DNA of 64,000 nt from Palaemon carinicauda. Taxonomy: Eukaryota; Arthropoda; Malacostraca; Decapoda; Palaemonidae. The translations under genes were made by a program, and so were the position numbers. The stretch covers positions 62,462,347-62,526,346 of the forward strand of contig NC_090757.1 of the NCBI RefSeq assembly GCF_036898095.1, given 5' to 3'. How positions within the stretch are numbered: position 1 is the first letter of the stretch; each line of letters opens with the position of its first letter. The notes below the pieces were generated by a model that saw nothing but the letters and a program-made list of their open reading frames with translations, had not been told where the DNA came from and made no database searches. This document shows positions 23,123-34,378 of this stretch, one piece after another.

Positions 23123-23165
<43 letters not shown>
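22895..23165 (+). repeat. Repeat resembling a LINE 3' end, with (TA)n
   Basis: The segment GACAAAGGCCTCAGACATGT to GCTGATCATGGCAATACACA looks like a dispersed LINE 3' region of invertebrates from memory, and it runs into a (TA)n tract (23106-23165). There is no second copy in the window, so this is a recognition call only. Confidence 0.4.
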
Positions 23166-23167
<2 letters not shown>

Positions 23168-24179
23168 CATATAAATATTTACTTACAGAAAAGCAAATAC
23201 TATCAACAGACTTCTAGCGGATGTAAAAAACAGGAACACGGTAAATGAGTTCAAGAATATGTTAGACAAGTTCATAAAAACTAAATGCTCAAAGTAAATT
23301 TCTCTACTCAAGAGTAGTCTCCCCGGATGGACTTGAAAGTCTTTGAGGCATCCAAAATCCTTGTAACTCAATATCAGTTAAATAAAGCACTAAATTATTG
23401 TAACTCAAGTTTTCAAACCAGTTTCCTTTGGTGACGGATATAATGATGAAGGGAGAAGAGTTATACGACACTTGTGATAAATTTGGATATGTCTCTTATA
23501 CATCGTGCCAATTGTTGAGCGATTTACTGTACTTGATATGAACATGCAATTTGCCATCTTCTCTCACTGCTTTCTTGTTTCTTGATAAAGTCTACTTTCA
23601 TTTCCATTGAAGTGGCTTGCCATTTCTTTACTGTCACCACTAATCTTACTCTTCATTGCACTACCAGTAGCAGTCTCCTTATCAGCCTTAGTTAATGTTA
23701 TTGTAATTTACGGAAATAAGGCAAAAATATGGAAGGTAATACACAGAAGCAGCTAAAATGATCACAATACCACAGACAATTGAAATTGAATAAAGCGAAT
23801 CAGTGCTGAACGGCCTTGGGTGACGGCGGCAAATTTTGACGTCAGTTGGAAGTGGCGCTAACTTCAAAATTACAACTACTGAGTTTACAAACTTTTTTTT
23901 TATATATATATATATATACTTGTGGTAGTGTGCGTTCATAAATTGTATGGTTGTACCTTATGGACTGTCTATACTGTATTAGTTTGCTCGTATAAAAGTT
24001 GAAAAGCAAACGAAACAATTGTCTGAACCGGTTCATAACAAATTTGCTGTTTTTCCTTCGCCTGTATGTAGCCGTATGTGTTACTAACGAGACTATCATT
24101 CTCCTTTGCTTTATTACCTTACTGGACTCGGTTGGGATTAAAGGTTTAATCTGTCATTTTTAATCATCTGACTTACCCT
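23166..24179. other. Non-coding; possible LINE tail near 23180-23400
   Basis: A frame near 23185-23300 reads NTVNEFKNMLDKF, like the last residues of some LINE ORF2 proteins. Nothing firm is seen; the rest is AT-rich without recognised features. Confidence 0.35.
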
Positions 24180-24510
24180 AGTTATTATATATATATATAT
24201 AGCTTACTTTCCTGACGTCACGGCAGAAATTTCAAAACTCGCGGCAATCGCCGTTTGGGTAGCCAGGTGTACCACCAGTGCGCCCTCTAGCCAGGTACCT
24301 GGAACCATTCCAGTCATTCCTCAGATCTTCCCTGCCGCCACACCGGCGACATCGTTGGACTTTTCACTCGCTGTTTTACTTGCAGTTATCTTGATGTATA
24401 ATTTGGTTTTGGCTTTCGCTCGTTTGGATTTGCTTTTAGATTTTCTTGAACCACTATTGAATTTAGTTATTTTGACCCTTGCTTGTTTCATCTCTCTTTA
24501 AAATATTCAA

Positions 24511-25102
24511 AATGTCTGACTCTTCTTCAACTTATAGAAAGTGTGTGAGAGGTTGTAAGGCCCGGCTTGCTAAAGCCTCTATTGATCCCCACGCCATTTG
24601 TGTAAAATGTTGAGGTAAAGTTTGTGAGTTGGGTGATCGTTGCGATGAATGTGCTATTTTGTCTGAGAGTGAGTGGTTAGAATTTGACCGCTACACTCGT
24701 AAACTTGAGAGAGATAGGATTAGACGGAGTTTATCTCGTTCTTCTAGAGATTATTCCCCTTCCCGTGTCAACGAACGTAGTCCTTCCCCTGTAGTGGTAG
24801 TTCCAGATCCCACTACTGTTACTGCTGATGAACCAACTCTAAAGGACATGATGGTGGCCATTCAAGCCCTGGGCATGAAAGTTGAATCGCTTGCAGCGGA
24901 CAGAACCCAGTTAATGTCAGATGTTAAACAATTAACAAGTGCTAGTGTCAGTGCTAAAAGTGCAGTGAATTTAATTAGTGCAGTGGAGGGTGCGTCTGCT
25001 CGGACCTGTCGTTCTCCTAGCCTTAGACCTCTTCCAAGCTCCCCAACCCCTGGGAGAAGGAATGTCGAACGGCGAAAGGAAACGAGAGGCGTTAGCGCCT
25101 GA
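24511..25102 (+). pseudogene. DIRS copy A, Gag-like ORF N-terminal part
   Basis: From ATG at 24511 the frame reads MSDSSSTYRKCVRGC and then ASIDPHAICVKC, a stop at 24613, and GDRCDECAIL. The Cys/His spacing suggests a zinc-binding head shared with copies B and D. After the stop the frame stays open to 25102 with R-S-S-R-rich and low-complexity sequence. A frameshift then moves it to the next frame at 25115. DIRS ORF1 proteins are presumed nucleic-acid-binding capsid-like proteins; that role is from family knowledge. Confidence 0.65.
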
Positions 25103-25114
25103 GCAGACGTCCCC

Positions 25115-26125
25115 TTGAGCGTACCTGTTGACGCTTCACAGGGCGCTCACCCTCACCATGGGAAAGGTGAAGTGAAAGTGTTTTCATCATCTTCGGATGA
25201 CGCAGCGCCCAGATGGAGCTGGTGTCACGCTTCCAGACCTCTGAAGAGGAAGATTGACTCTGTCGCTCAGCGTCGTATCATGACGCCGCAAGCTCCTGGT
25301 TGCAGTCATTGGAGCAGTCCGGAGTGTTTTCGTTCTGCTGAAGAAGGCTCTCCTGACAAGCGCCCTGTTTCGTCAGTAGGAGAAGGAAGGATGTCGGAAG
25401 CTGTCAAGCGTCCAGCCCAACCAGTTGCAGGACAGTTTTCTGAGACTGGCATGACCTTGGTACATGCTCCTTCACCTTCAGATTGGTTTTTGTCCTCTGG
25501 ACGCGGAAGGATGTCTGAAGCTGTCAAGCGTCCAGCCCAACCAGTTGCAGGACAGTTTTCTGAAACTGGCATGACCTTGGTACATGCTCCTCCACCTTCA
25601 GATTGGTTCTTGTCCTCTGGACGCTCTGCGCGTTCCTTTAGCGACGTTGAAAGCGAGCTTGTGGTAGAAGTAACGTCTCCTGTTTTGCCACAAGAAGTTG
25701 ACCCCAATTTTAGTATGCTGCAAGATATGCAGCAGAAACTCTCTTCTCTCATGCAAGTCTATCAGCCTGCGGACAACAAGAGAGTGGCTCGCCAAGACCC
25801 CGAGCGTCAGGAAGCTTCACACCTTGACGCCAAGCTTCAGAAGGCTATAAGTCGAGAGGTCCTTGACGACGGACAGCTTTCCAAGTGTCGAGAGCCTGGT
25901 AGTCATGACGCCGAGCGTCAAGCAGATAACGTGACTCCGAGCGGCGTAGTGAGGTACCTCCGCATTACGCCGAGCTTCAAGCAGTTAGACGCGATGCCGA
26001 GGGGCGTGATAAGGACCCTCCTGCTAAGCGTCGAGAGACTAATCCGCACGACACCGAGCGTCAAGCAGCCAGACTTGACGCCGAGCGTCAAGCAGTTAAG
26101 CGTGATGCCGAGCATCAAGCAGTGA
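25115..26125 (+). pseudogene. DIRS copy A, Gag-like middle part
   Basis: This 336-codon frame continues the Gag-like protein. It includes a perfectly spaced 40-residue duplication (25385-25624) and a Ser/Val/Lys/Gln-rich repetitive tail made of CGAGCGTCAAGCAG-type units. No catalytic domain is recognised. The upstream and downstream parts are in other frames. Confidence 0.6.
25385..25624. repeat. 120-bp tandem duplication in DIRS gag
   Basis: Two units, 25385-25504 and 25505-25624, nearly identical and in frame (40 codons each). Confidence 0.92.
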
Positions 26126-26230
26126 GACTTACGCCGAGCGTCAAGGCGAGCGAGCGTCGAGATCGCAGACGCCTTAGTTCCGATCGTTATGATCACGAGC
26201 GGGTTCCGAGCGTCGAGCGTTGGGACAACG
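25800..26230. repeat. Minisatellite-like GCGTCAAGCAG array in gag
   Basis: Degenerate units around CGAGCGTCAAGCAG recur many times. Similar GACGC-rich arrays occur in copies B and C. Confidence 0.75.
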
Positions 26231-27304
26231 TGTCGCCAGACGTGATGACCTTGGACCCCTTGACGCCAGAAGTCAGGATCTTGAGGAGTTGACTCCTAGT
26301 AAACAAGACTTCTCTACCTCGGTTAGAGCCTTGTCTGAGGAAGGGATTGAGGATCATCTTTCCCCTACTGATCTTTTAGAGGTATTCTCGGAAGGAGAAG
26401 ATCCTAAGGCCCTTCATCCTTCGGTTGACCTAAAGAAACTTATGAAAGTTTTTACTGAAGAGTTTCCGGTTTATTTTGTGCCTGCTGCTCCTCGTTCACC
26501 GCCTTCAGAATTTACGCTAGGGAAGGCGTCGAAGGAGTCTCTGTTTACAAAGATGGTTCTGTCTCAATCATCAAAGAGAGCTTTGAGGATGATGGGAGAG
26601 TGCATACAGTCCTAGAAGGACCAGGGAAAGACTGTTTTCTCTTTTCCCCCCGGCTAGATTGGCCTCCAGATCTAGTGTTTGGTACGAGACGGGAGGAGTT
26701 GTCGGCTTGGGAGTTCCTGCCTCTGCCCAAGGAGACTTTTCAAGTCTGGTAGACTTCTTGTCGGACGGCCATGAGAAGGACCAAAATTCTCTGGTCAACT
26801 TCAGAACTTATCATCTTCTCAAAGGCGTTTTCAGAGTCTTCGAGGTATTCATTTTCCTTGACTGGACTCAGGAGCCTTGGGGAAAAAGGTTTCTGCCTTG
26901 AAGGATGTTGACACATAGTCTCATCCACATTATGTCGTGCATGTGTTCTTTTCTGTCCATTGGGGTTACAACCTTTCAGAAGTCAGAATTGCTGTACGCA
27001 CCTCTTTCTTCCTCTTTTTCCTCAAGAGTTGGTTAGAGAGGTTTCTTCTGCATTAACCCAAAAGGCCACACAGGATTTGGTGTTAAAGACAGCAAGGAAG
27101 GTTCTACCTACTTCCTTCACTAGCCGAAGGGAGAAGCTCCATTCCCTCAGTTTTCACAGCCCTTTCGAGGGAAAACTTTTAGTAGGGGTAGTTCCAGACC
27201 CGAGGGAAGGAGAAGAGGATCTAGACCAGGGCGAAGCAGAGTCCGACTGCATTCGCCTTCAGACAGCAGTAGGAGCCAGACTAAACAACTTCTGGCGAGC
27301 TTAG
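26220..27304 (+). pseudogene. DIRS copy A, Gag-like C-terminal part
   Basis: Frames 26220-26615, 26659-26901 and 26960-27304 carry blocks shared with copies B and C: PAAPRSPPSEF, SSVWYETG, GLGVPAS, LLKGVF, TARKVLP and LQTAVGARLNNFW. The same block order at about 38860-39780 (B) and 51500-52400 (C) identifies them as one broken ORF leading toward the RT. No domain function is assigned. Confidence 0.65.
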
Positions 27305-27372
27305 GAGAAAAGGGGAGCAGACCTTTGGTCTGTACAATTACTGAAGGAGGGATACAAAAAGGACCTCACGAT

Positions 27373-27996
27373 GAAGACTATTTTTGGTCAGTCTGGCGAC
27401 AGCTAAAAGAGTCGGTGAGATTCATGCTTTTAGTTAAAACGTTGGTTTTTCGAGATAACAAAGCTATCGGCTCATTGCAGTTAGGCTTTCTCGCCAAGAA
27501 CGAACGCCCTTCTCAAGCTTGGCCCAAGGCTTTTGAGTTTCCGAACCTTTAGGACGTGGTTGGCAAGGAGTTGTAGAGGGTCTTGTGCCCAGTAAGACCC
27601 CTGAAGTTCTACCTGGACTGAATGAAAGAGTTGCGAGGCAAGGCGGAAGCTCTTTGGTGCTTGTTCCAGAAGCCCTCGTTACAGAGGTCGAAGAATGCAC
27701 TTTCATTCTTCATCAGGCTCTTAATAAGAGAAACTCATGCACATTGCAGTAAGGCAGACCGCAAGCATTTAAAAGTCAAGACGCATGAAGTTAGAGCTGT
27801 AGCAACTTCGGTGGCCTTCAAGCAGAATAGATCGTTGCAGAGCATTATGGAAACCACCTTTTGGAGGAGTAAATCTATGTTCGCTTCACATTATTTAAAA
27901 CTTGTCCAGACTCTTTATGAGGAATGCTTCACTCTGGGACCATTTGTAGCAGCGAGTGCAGTAGTGGGGGAAGGATCCACCACTGCATTCCCATAA
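27373..27996 (+). pseudogene. DIRS copy A, tyrosine recombinase C-terminal part
   Basis: The region aligns with the recombinase of copies B and C. It has SLQLGFLAKNERPSQAWPK, then LCPVRPLKFYLD, then KTHEVRAVATSVAF with the H-x-x-R catalytic pair, then FWRSKSMFASHYLKLV with the nucleophilic Tyr. The first catalytic Arg region (ATAKRVGEIHAF) sits at the junction near 27400. A stop follows P-N-L at 27550. Such enzymes insert DIRS circles without target duplication. Confidence 0.75.
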
Positions 27997-28285
27997 TCCT
28001 AATACCCTTTTCTTCTCTTGGAACTTTCGTATTTTTATGGTTGTTCGTGGAGATTGTGACAGTCTTCCACAATCATTGATTTTAGTCAGGTGGTCAATTT
28101 GTTCCTGGAGAGCGCCCAGAACAAGAGTATTGGAGGAGGTCCAGTCACATAGAGGTTTTTAGACTGATTTGACAGCTCCTAGAGGTCTTCAGCCCCCTGG
28201 GTGGATCGCTGGATCTCGTAAGGAAAGCGGACAGTGAAAGAATTTATTGAAGTCAGCTTCCTTATCAGGTACGAACCCTTAAGCT

Positions 28286-29830
28286 TGTTTTTTTAAATAT
28301 GTAACTTCCTCGGTAGTTACATATATATACATGTATAGCTTAAATCCCGCGTTTCGTTGCGCGCACGGCAGAAATTCAAATTTCGCGGCAATCGCCGCCA
28401 TGACAGTAGGTGGTCATACATGAGTGCCATCTCTCATAGGTTACTAGAACCATTCCCAACATTCCTCAGAAATTCCCTGTTGTTGATCGAGTCAACACCT
28501 AGGAAATCGTTTCGCTGATATATTACTTTTATTCTACAATTTGGTGAAGTACCTTTTGTCTGATTATTGTTAATGGCTTTCGCTGCCTTTCAACTATCGA
28601 AGATATTGGATCTTCCTTTTCACACGGAATAAGATAGTTTTTTGTTGGTCCAACTTGGACAGTTTAATTTAACTTGATTGTCAAGATGGCTCCTCTGTTG
28701 TTAAACTTTGTGTGTAGGGCTAGACTGGCTTTCAAGCTGCTACACAGTATGTAGCAGAGGGCATGTGTGTATTTGGTCTCTTTTCTATGTTCGTAAGATT
28801 GAAATGGATAGGATCAAGGAATTTTTTCCCCCTACTTTATCAACTATCGAACAACTCTTAAAGATATAATGGAAGGAAAAACATTTAAACATTAAAACAT
28901 TATGACGTCACAATTATGTGACGTAAACTCTTAGCAGGGCGAGATCTGAATGCCTTGAAGGAAATCAGTCCGCCATCGTGATGACGTCACAATCCTGTAA
29001 TCTACTTAGTATGACTTGCAAATATGTGAATTATTTTCTTTTTCTTGCAAGAAATGTTTAAAATATTAACTTACTAAGCATAAGTATTTTATTTTTTATA
29101 ATAAGTATATATTTGTCCTATTAGTATATTTCCTTTAGTTAATTTTTGATTTATATAGATTTCACGAGCATAAGTACTCTTGTCGATCGTTATTGTTTCA
29201 CAATACTTGTATCGTTATTTGATATTTCGATTTTGAGAATACTAATATTAATCATATAACCTATTGTATTTTCTGGCGAAAGAGTATAATCTCGCAACGG
29301 GCAGGTCTATTAAGATCTAATGTGAAATAGTTAAAAAGTGCTAGTGTTCAGTGGCACGTAAAATGACGCAGTGCAGTGGAGGGTGTGTTCGTTTGTGTCC
29401 GTCATACTCCTAGCCCGGGACCTTTTCCATGCTCCCCAACCCCTGGGAGAAGGAAAGTCGAAAGGCGAAGGGAGATGTTAGACCTTGATCAGGGAACGAA
29501 CGTCCCCTCGAGCGATCCTGTTGATGTATCCCAGTACGCTCACCCTCGCCATTGGAAAGGCGAGGTAAAAGTGTTATCCTTGCCGTTGGTTGACGCGAGG
29601 CTGGCGTTTTACGTTTTCCCTTCCTGCTAGACAAGAGAGTTGCTCGTCATGGGACCGAGCATCGAGATCGCTCCCTCACAGCGATCTGGACGCGTTTCGG
29701 GAGGCGGCATACAGTAGATATTGTCGCTCCCTCACAGCATGCAAGACGCATGCCTGGCGCATACAGCATGCTGGACGCATGCGAGCGGGCCGCTTCCCCG
29801 CGTCAGGTTTGCGAACTTCATAGTTCCAAG
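28286..29830 (+). mobile_element. DIRS-like left end and gag remnant, copy A'
   Basis: The left terminus (TAACTTCCTCGGTAGTTACAT, then GCGCGCACGGCAGAAATTC) closely matches copy C at 49759. The gag region shares the stretch CAGTATGTAGCA, GACGTAAACTC and a non-coding insertion with copy C. Gag-like blocks reappear at 29376-29640 (CTCCCCAACCCCTGGGAGAAG). It is a degenerate copy; no right terminus is seen. Confidence 0.72.
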
Positions 29831-31850
29831 CCATGATCTAGGGATCGTGGTTAATTAGCAGAAGTCAAGCCTCACGCTAAAGTGAGGATTGGCAATGTAT
29901 TATCTGGGTACAGGTATGTTGATAGACACGACAATAGCAATAGTCTTCCTGTCAGATAATCACATCAACAGCCTCAGAAAGGTAGCTCAACTGTGCCTGC
30001 TTATTCAATAATTTCATGCTTGATAGTTGCAACGTCTTATAGAACCTCTTGTCACTGGAGAAGCTTCTTCCAGTGGTATGAGGCCGCTGACTCCCTGCAG
30101 TGTAACAAGAAGTGAGGGATGATCTATGATGGTGGCTAGACTAAAAGAACCTCACCAGGGGAGTCTCGCTTGACTGTTTACGGATACATCCAAAGAGGCA
30201 TTGGATCGCATTCCTAAAGGACCCTGGCTCCCTCAGGATTCTAGTTCGAAGGCGAAAGGATCCTGCATATCAGTCAGTCTGAAATGTGAAGTGTTCCTAG
30301 CACTTCAGACTTTCCAACAGTTTGATAGGGCACTCAGTATCGTTGATGAGCAATGATACGACCATAATCGCCTTTGTCAACAAGCAGTCAGGTACTCTAC
30401 TGCTACATGGCAAAGGAAGGATGTACATGTGCATACAACACTGCAGTAGAGCTGTCAGCAAAGTACATTCCAAGCAAGAGGAATGGACTAGCAGATTATA
30501 TCTGCTGTCAGGGTTATGTAGTAGGAATAGAGTGGTCCTTAGATCCCTGCATGGAGGAAAGGCTTCTTGCACTTTGGGGTTCCCAACGATTGATGTTCAC
30601 CACCTGGAACAAGAAGCTTCTAGTGTTCTGCTCTCCAGTCCCACACCTATTGGCAGCTATGGAGGATGCCATCCTGCATCTCATGGACAACCTAGACCCG
30701 ACGCCTTTCCTCCCTTCTGCTTGCTACGTTTGATAATCAACTGGCAGTTAACCACCCTGAACATCAGGCTAACCCTGGTTGCCCCCAAGTGGCCACAAGC
30801 CAGTGGCTTCCCTGTCACTTCATTGGAGGAGACTATCTAGCATATCCCAGCAAAAGACTTTTCCAAAGGCTGTGCACAGGAGTGGTATGAATACTTGTGT
30901 AGATCCTCTGCAACTGTATATCGGGGAAAGTGGGCAGGCTTCTGAGATTAGTGTGGTATACAGGGTACTTTTGGGGTCTGAACCTCTGCAACTGATTGTT
31001 GATGTTTTGCTCTATCCTTGCTGATAGAAGCTCCCTAAGTCCCTGAGGTGAAAGATCGCGCGGCCTTGCGTCAAGTCTTCAGATTGACGGGATGAGGTCT
31101 CCTCGTAGTGGAAGTTGTCCAGGTTGATGAGGAGCTTCGAGCAGTCCCGTTCTAACCGCAAACTTGGACCCCGAGCTTGGGACATACGGAAGTTCTCTGC
31201 TCTTAAACGTGCTCTGTACAACCCTTGAAAAGATCATCAGACATTTGTCTGACAAGACTGGTCTTACTGGCTCTAGCTTGGGCGGCGAGAGTAGGCAAAT
31301 TTCACGGCATATCATGTGCCATCAGTCATTCCAAGGGATGGAAGAATGTCTTGATGACTTTTTAGGTTTGATTCCTCCTTCATATCCTCTTCTAGATTCG
31401 ATAAGCAATTGGGATGACCACCACCTCTGTGCTGTAATAGTGCTACCCTAAGAGAGCCTACTTCCTCAGAACAGAGCATATGATGATGTTCCTGAGCACT
31501 AATAGAGTGAAGAAGTCTCATCTCCAAGAACACAGTTTCTTTCGGTCTTCGAGAGCCATCAAGCTACCATACTCTGCTTCTTGGGAAGCCTCAAGTGATC
31601 CATCTAACATGTGAGCTTACAAAGTCAGGGGAGTTGGCTCCTCCCTTTGCATTCAGCAAGAACCTGTGTGACATGAGCTTAAGTGCTGAAGGCAGCAGCC
31701 TAGTCTCAGACAACCTTCACTGCCCACTATTTGAGGGAGTTTACATTCAAGCCCGTGGACAATCTCTTTGTGACGATTGATAGCTCATTAACAGGTGGTG
31801 TAGTAATCATAGCTCCCTCATAGCACAGTAAGTTTTTAGTCTTGGAATGG
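29830..31850 (+). pseudogene. DIRS RNase H and recombinase remnants
   Basis: Broken frames read SNDTTIIAFVNKQSGT, equivalent to the RNase H block SDNTTALAYIRKQGGT of copy B, then KYIPSKRNGLADYI, LWGS, VFCSPVPHLLAAMEDA and LTLVAPKWPQA at 30340-30830. Recombinase-like fragments (LTRLVLLALAWAARVGKFHG) follow near 31240-31320. The RNase H seems to belong to a different DIRS subfamily from A' on its left. Whether it is one element with A' or an independent fragment is uncertain. Confidence 0.6.
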
Positions 31851-32251
31851 AGATGCAACGCAAGTCCAAGAATTGAAGGTAAGAATATCGGGCTGTTTTT
31901 CTTTTCTTCCCCTCCCTTAAGGTTATGGAGCTGGACCAAACGATTGATGACGATCGTTAGAATGTACAGTATACACACCCATTTCTCATATAGGGCATGT
32001 AATGCCTATACATTGATACTCATTAGAAGGATGTACAATAGATTCTTCCTAGACCATCCAATAACTTTTAACACCTGTGACATCCCTATGCTCAAGTAGT
32101 CAAGGTGGTCAGTGGCCTGCATTTTGCTCCTTTATGTGACCAAAGTACATTGATAATTCCCAGGTCAGTAAAACCAGTTAGTTGTGACATAGAATTCTCT
32201 TAATTAAAGGTTGAAGGTTTGTATTTATAGAAACCTCAGATTTTTTAATCT
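31851..32251. other. Non-coding
   Basis: Nothing recognised between the DIRS remnants and copy D. Confidence 0.4.
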
Positions 32252-32267
32252 ATTTGTTCCAACACGA

Positions 32268-32455
32268 AGTACTTACCTCGAACTACTTTCTTAAGAGTAT
32301 CTGGGATCTCCTCCCATCCGACCAGAGTTTTGTGTAGCTTACTCTAAACCCATTTTCTATGAGGGGTAACCTCAGGCGGAGAGATACGCGCCCTGAGGCT
32401 AACCCTGGGTCAGAGAGCATGCTTGCTCAGGTCTCTACCTCCAGTAAGTTCTCTG
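32268..32455 (+). repeat. DIRS copy D left inverted terminal repeat
   Basis: Inverse match to 34198-34378, including ACTTACCTCGAACTACTTTC and GGTAACCTCAGGCGGAG. Confidence 0.85.
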
Positions 32456-32600
32456 GTCACTTCGCGATATCATCTCGCCGCTCTCCTTAATCCCAGTGTG
32501 ACTTGTGTGTCCCCGACCCTTTGTGTCCCACGCGGTACCCACGTGGTTCCTTTGTGCTTTCTCTGTGCGTGCTTGTGTCTCGTAGTTCTTCTCCTTCATC

Positions 32601-32813
32601 ATGGAGCATCCTTGCCATTGTCCTGGGCCTATGGCCGGCAAATCGTGTGGAGCGTTCCTCTCGAAACCCGAAGTTGACCCGCACTCCTTGTGTTCTTCGT
32701 GTCCGGAGTGCGAGTCGTGGAACGAGGTGCAGTTGGTGCGGTATAGCACCAAAAAGAAGAAGGCGACGAAGAAGTCGCATAAGAAGACCAACATCCCTTC
32801 CTCCCTTGCTTAG
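32601..32813 (+). pseudogene. DIRS copy D Gag head
   Basis: The 70-codon frame has a Cys-rich start (CHCPGPMAGKSCG, then VDPHSLCSSCPEC) and a lysine-rich end. The V-D-P-H-x-L-C-x2-C spacing matches the Gag heads of copies A and B, suggesting a conserved zinc-binding fold. The frame ends at 32813 and similarity does not continue cleanly. Confidence 0.6.
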
Positions 32814-33405
32814 ACGGGCGCCTCGTCGGTCCGAGCTTCTCTCCCAACCTCCCTAACCCAGAGTAGGGGACGAGTTAAGTCCGTTGCGGGGAAGAGGCCC
32901 GCGGCCCTTCCCCAAGAGTCTGATCTTCATGACAGTGGGGTTGTGGCGTAAGGGGCGGGAGTGTTTTCGGGAGATGGTGGCCTGGTGCCTGCAGGTCACG
33001 TCTCCTCTGATGACCCCATGTGAGGTAATAATGTTGCTAATTTCTCCCCAGCCCCTTGGGCGTGCATTTCAGATGGTTCAACAGCCGAGGGCAACGTCGA
33101 GAAGGAGCTTTCCCCGCCGTCGGACCCCACTGCGTGGGTTCCCCCTAAGACGCCCTTCAGGTCCCCGGTGAGGATGGAGGATGACTTTGGGACCTGGTCT
33201 CCCACGGGAGAGCCTCCTCGCTCCCCCCCAGCGCCGTCGGCCGTCTTCCCAGAGGTTTTTCTGCAGGCGTCGTTGTCCACGAAGCGTTGCAGGAATCCTC
33301 CTACATCACCGCGTGAGGCGAGGCCTTCGAAGAGGGCCTATAAGTTGAGGAAATACTTGAAAAGAACAGCACGACTCCAGTTGGGTTTTTGTTTCCACTG
33401 GCCTC

Positions 33406-33705
33406 GTGAAGAAGCCAGTCTTGAAGAGTACCATCTCCTTCTGGTTGCGGCAGGTCATCATCAGGGCCTACAGTAAGGCGGGAATCCCCCTGCCGGGGAA
33501 ACCCAAGCCCCATGACATTAGGGGCCTGAGTACTACGTTGGCCTTTGAGAAAAATATGGCAGTGGGCCAGATCCTAAGGGCAGGCACCTGGGCCAACCAG
33601 TCTACCTTCACGGCTCACAAATATGAAGGACTATTCAAGAAGATCCCTGGACGGGTTCTCGATAGGTACCGTCGTTTCCGCGCTCCAAACGGTTTAAAGG
33701 TATAG
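33406..33705 (+). pseudogene. DIRS copy D tyrosine recombinase tail
   Basis: The frame encodes the last 100 residues of the recombinase: KPKPHDIRGLSTTLAFEKN with the H-x-x-R pair, then ILRAGTWANQSTFTAHKYEG, where the Tyr after H-K is the likely nucleophile position. It ends with a basic RYRRFRAPNG tail. The N-terminal half with the first Arg is deleted, so no activity is possible. Confidence 0.8.
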
Positions 33706-34037
33706 CCTCAGTGATAACTGCTGGTAACAAGCACAAGAGACACAGGTTCGTTCCTTAAACCCCCTTGTACTTCTTTCCCCCTTTTTCCGCTTCAAGTGGG
33801 CTCTGTGAGAGCCCTGAGCTAGAGACGAGTACCTCAACAAGAGGAAGACATGTCCCCTAGTATTTCTTGCACAGGTGAGTTTCTTAGACACTAAGATGGG
33901 TTTTTGTGTAGTTTGCTCTCAATCGTTTTCTATGGGGTCAACACGACCTAGCCACTTTCTAGGTCTCTGGATATTCCTCAGCACGGTCTCAAGAACTTTT
34001 TAGGGCCACGCCCACCTCCTAAAGTATAAGTCTCCTA

Positions 34038-34118
34038 AGAAAGTAGTTCGAGGCAAGTACTTCGTGTTGGAACAAATCACAAATTTTAGGTAATTTGTTT
34101 TTTTCCTAACAGTACTTA
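34038..34118. repeat. DIRS copy D internal complementary region
   Basis: The 81 bp read in reverse as right terminus plus left terminus in one block, the circle-junction signature of DIRS. Confidence 0.88.
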
Positions 34119-34197
34119 GCTCGAACTACTTTCGGGTAATGGCCCATCCAGCCTTCCCTGAGTGTCCCCTGGTTTTCTTAGAGACCTTAGCAACCAG

Positions 34198-34378
34198 GAC
34201 TTACTGGAGGTCGAGACCTGAGCAAGCATGCTCTCTGACCCGGGATTAGCCTCAGGGCGCGTATCACTCCGCCTGAGGTTACCCCTCATAGAAAAAGGGT
34301 TTAGGGTAAACTACACAAAACTGTTCGGATGGGAGGAGATCCCAGATATTCCTAAGAAAGTAGTTCGAGGTAAGTACT
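34198..34378 (-). repeat. DIRS copy D right inverted terminal repeat
   Basis: Inverse partner of 32268-32455. Confidence 0.85.

Larger units (their letters stand above)
24180..28285 (+). mobile_element. DIRS-like retrotransposon, copy A (RT deleted)
   Basis: The left end matches the terminal sequence of copies B and C (CACGGCAGAAATTTCAAAAC, CGGCAATCGCCG, AGGTACCTGGAACCATTCC). Gag-like frames run 24511-27310. The tyrosine recombinase follows almost at once (27373-27996), so the RT and RNase H found in copies B and C are missing. The right inverted terminus is absent: a second DIRS left end starts at 28286. Coding order, the C-terminal HxxR...HYL pattern and the terminal similarity define DIRS. 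Stops and frameshifts show it is inactive. Confidence 0.82.

Noticed and set aside
32435..32856. Plus- and minus-strand frames over the copy D left region
   Set aside because: Only 32601-32813 shares the Gag head pattern; the others are overlapping alternatives.
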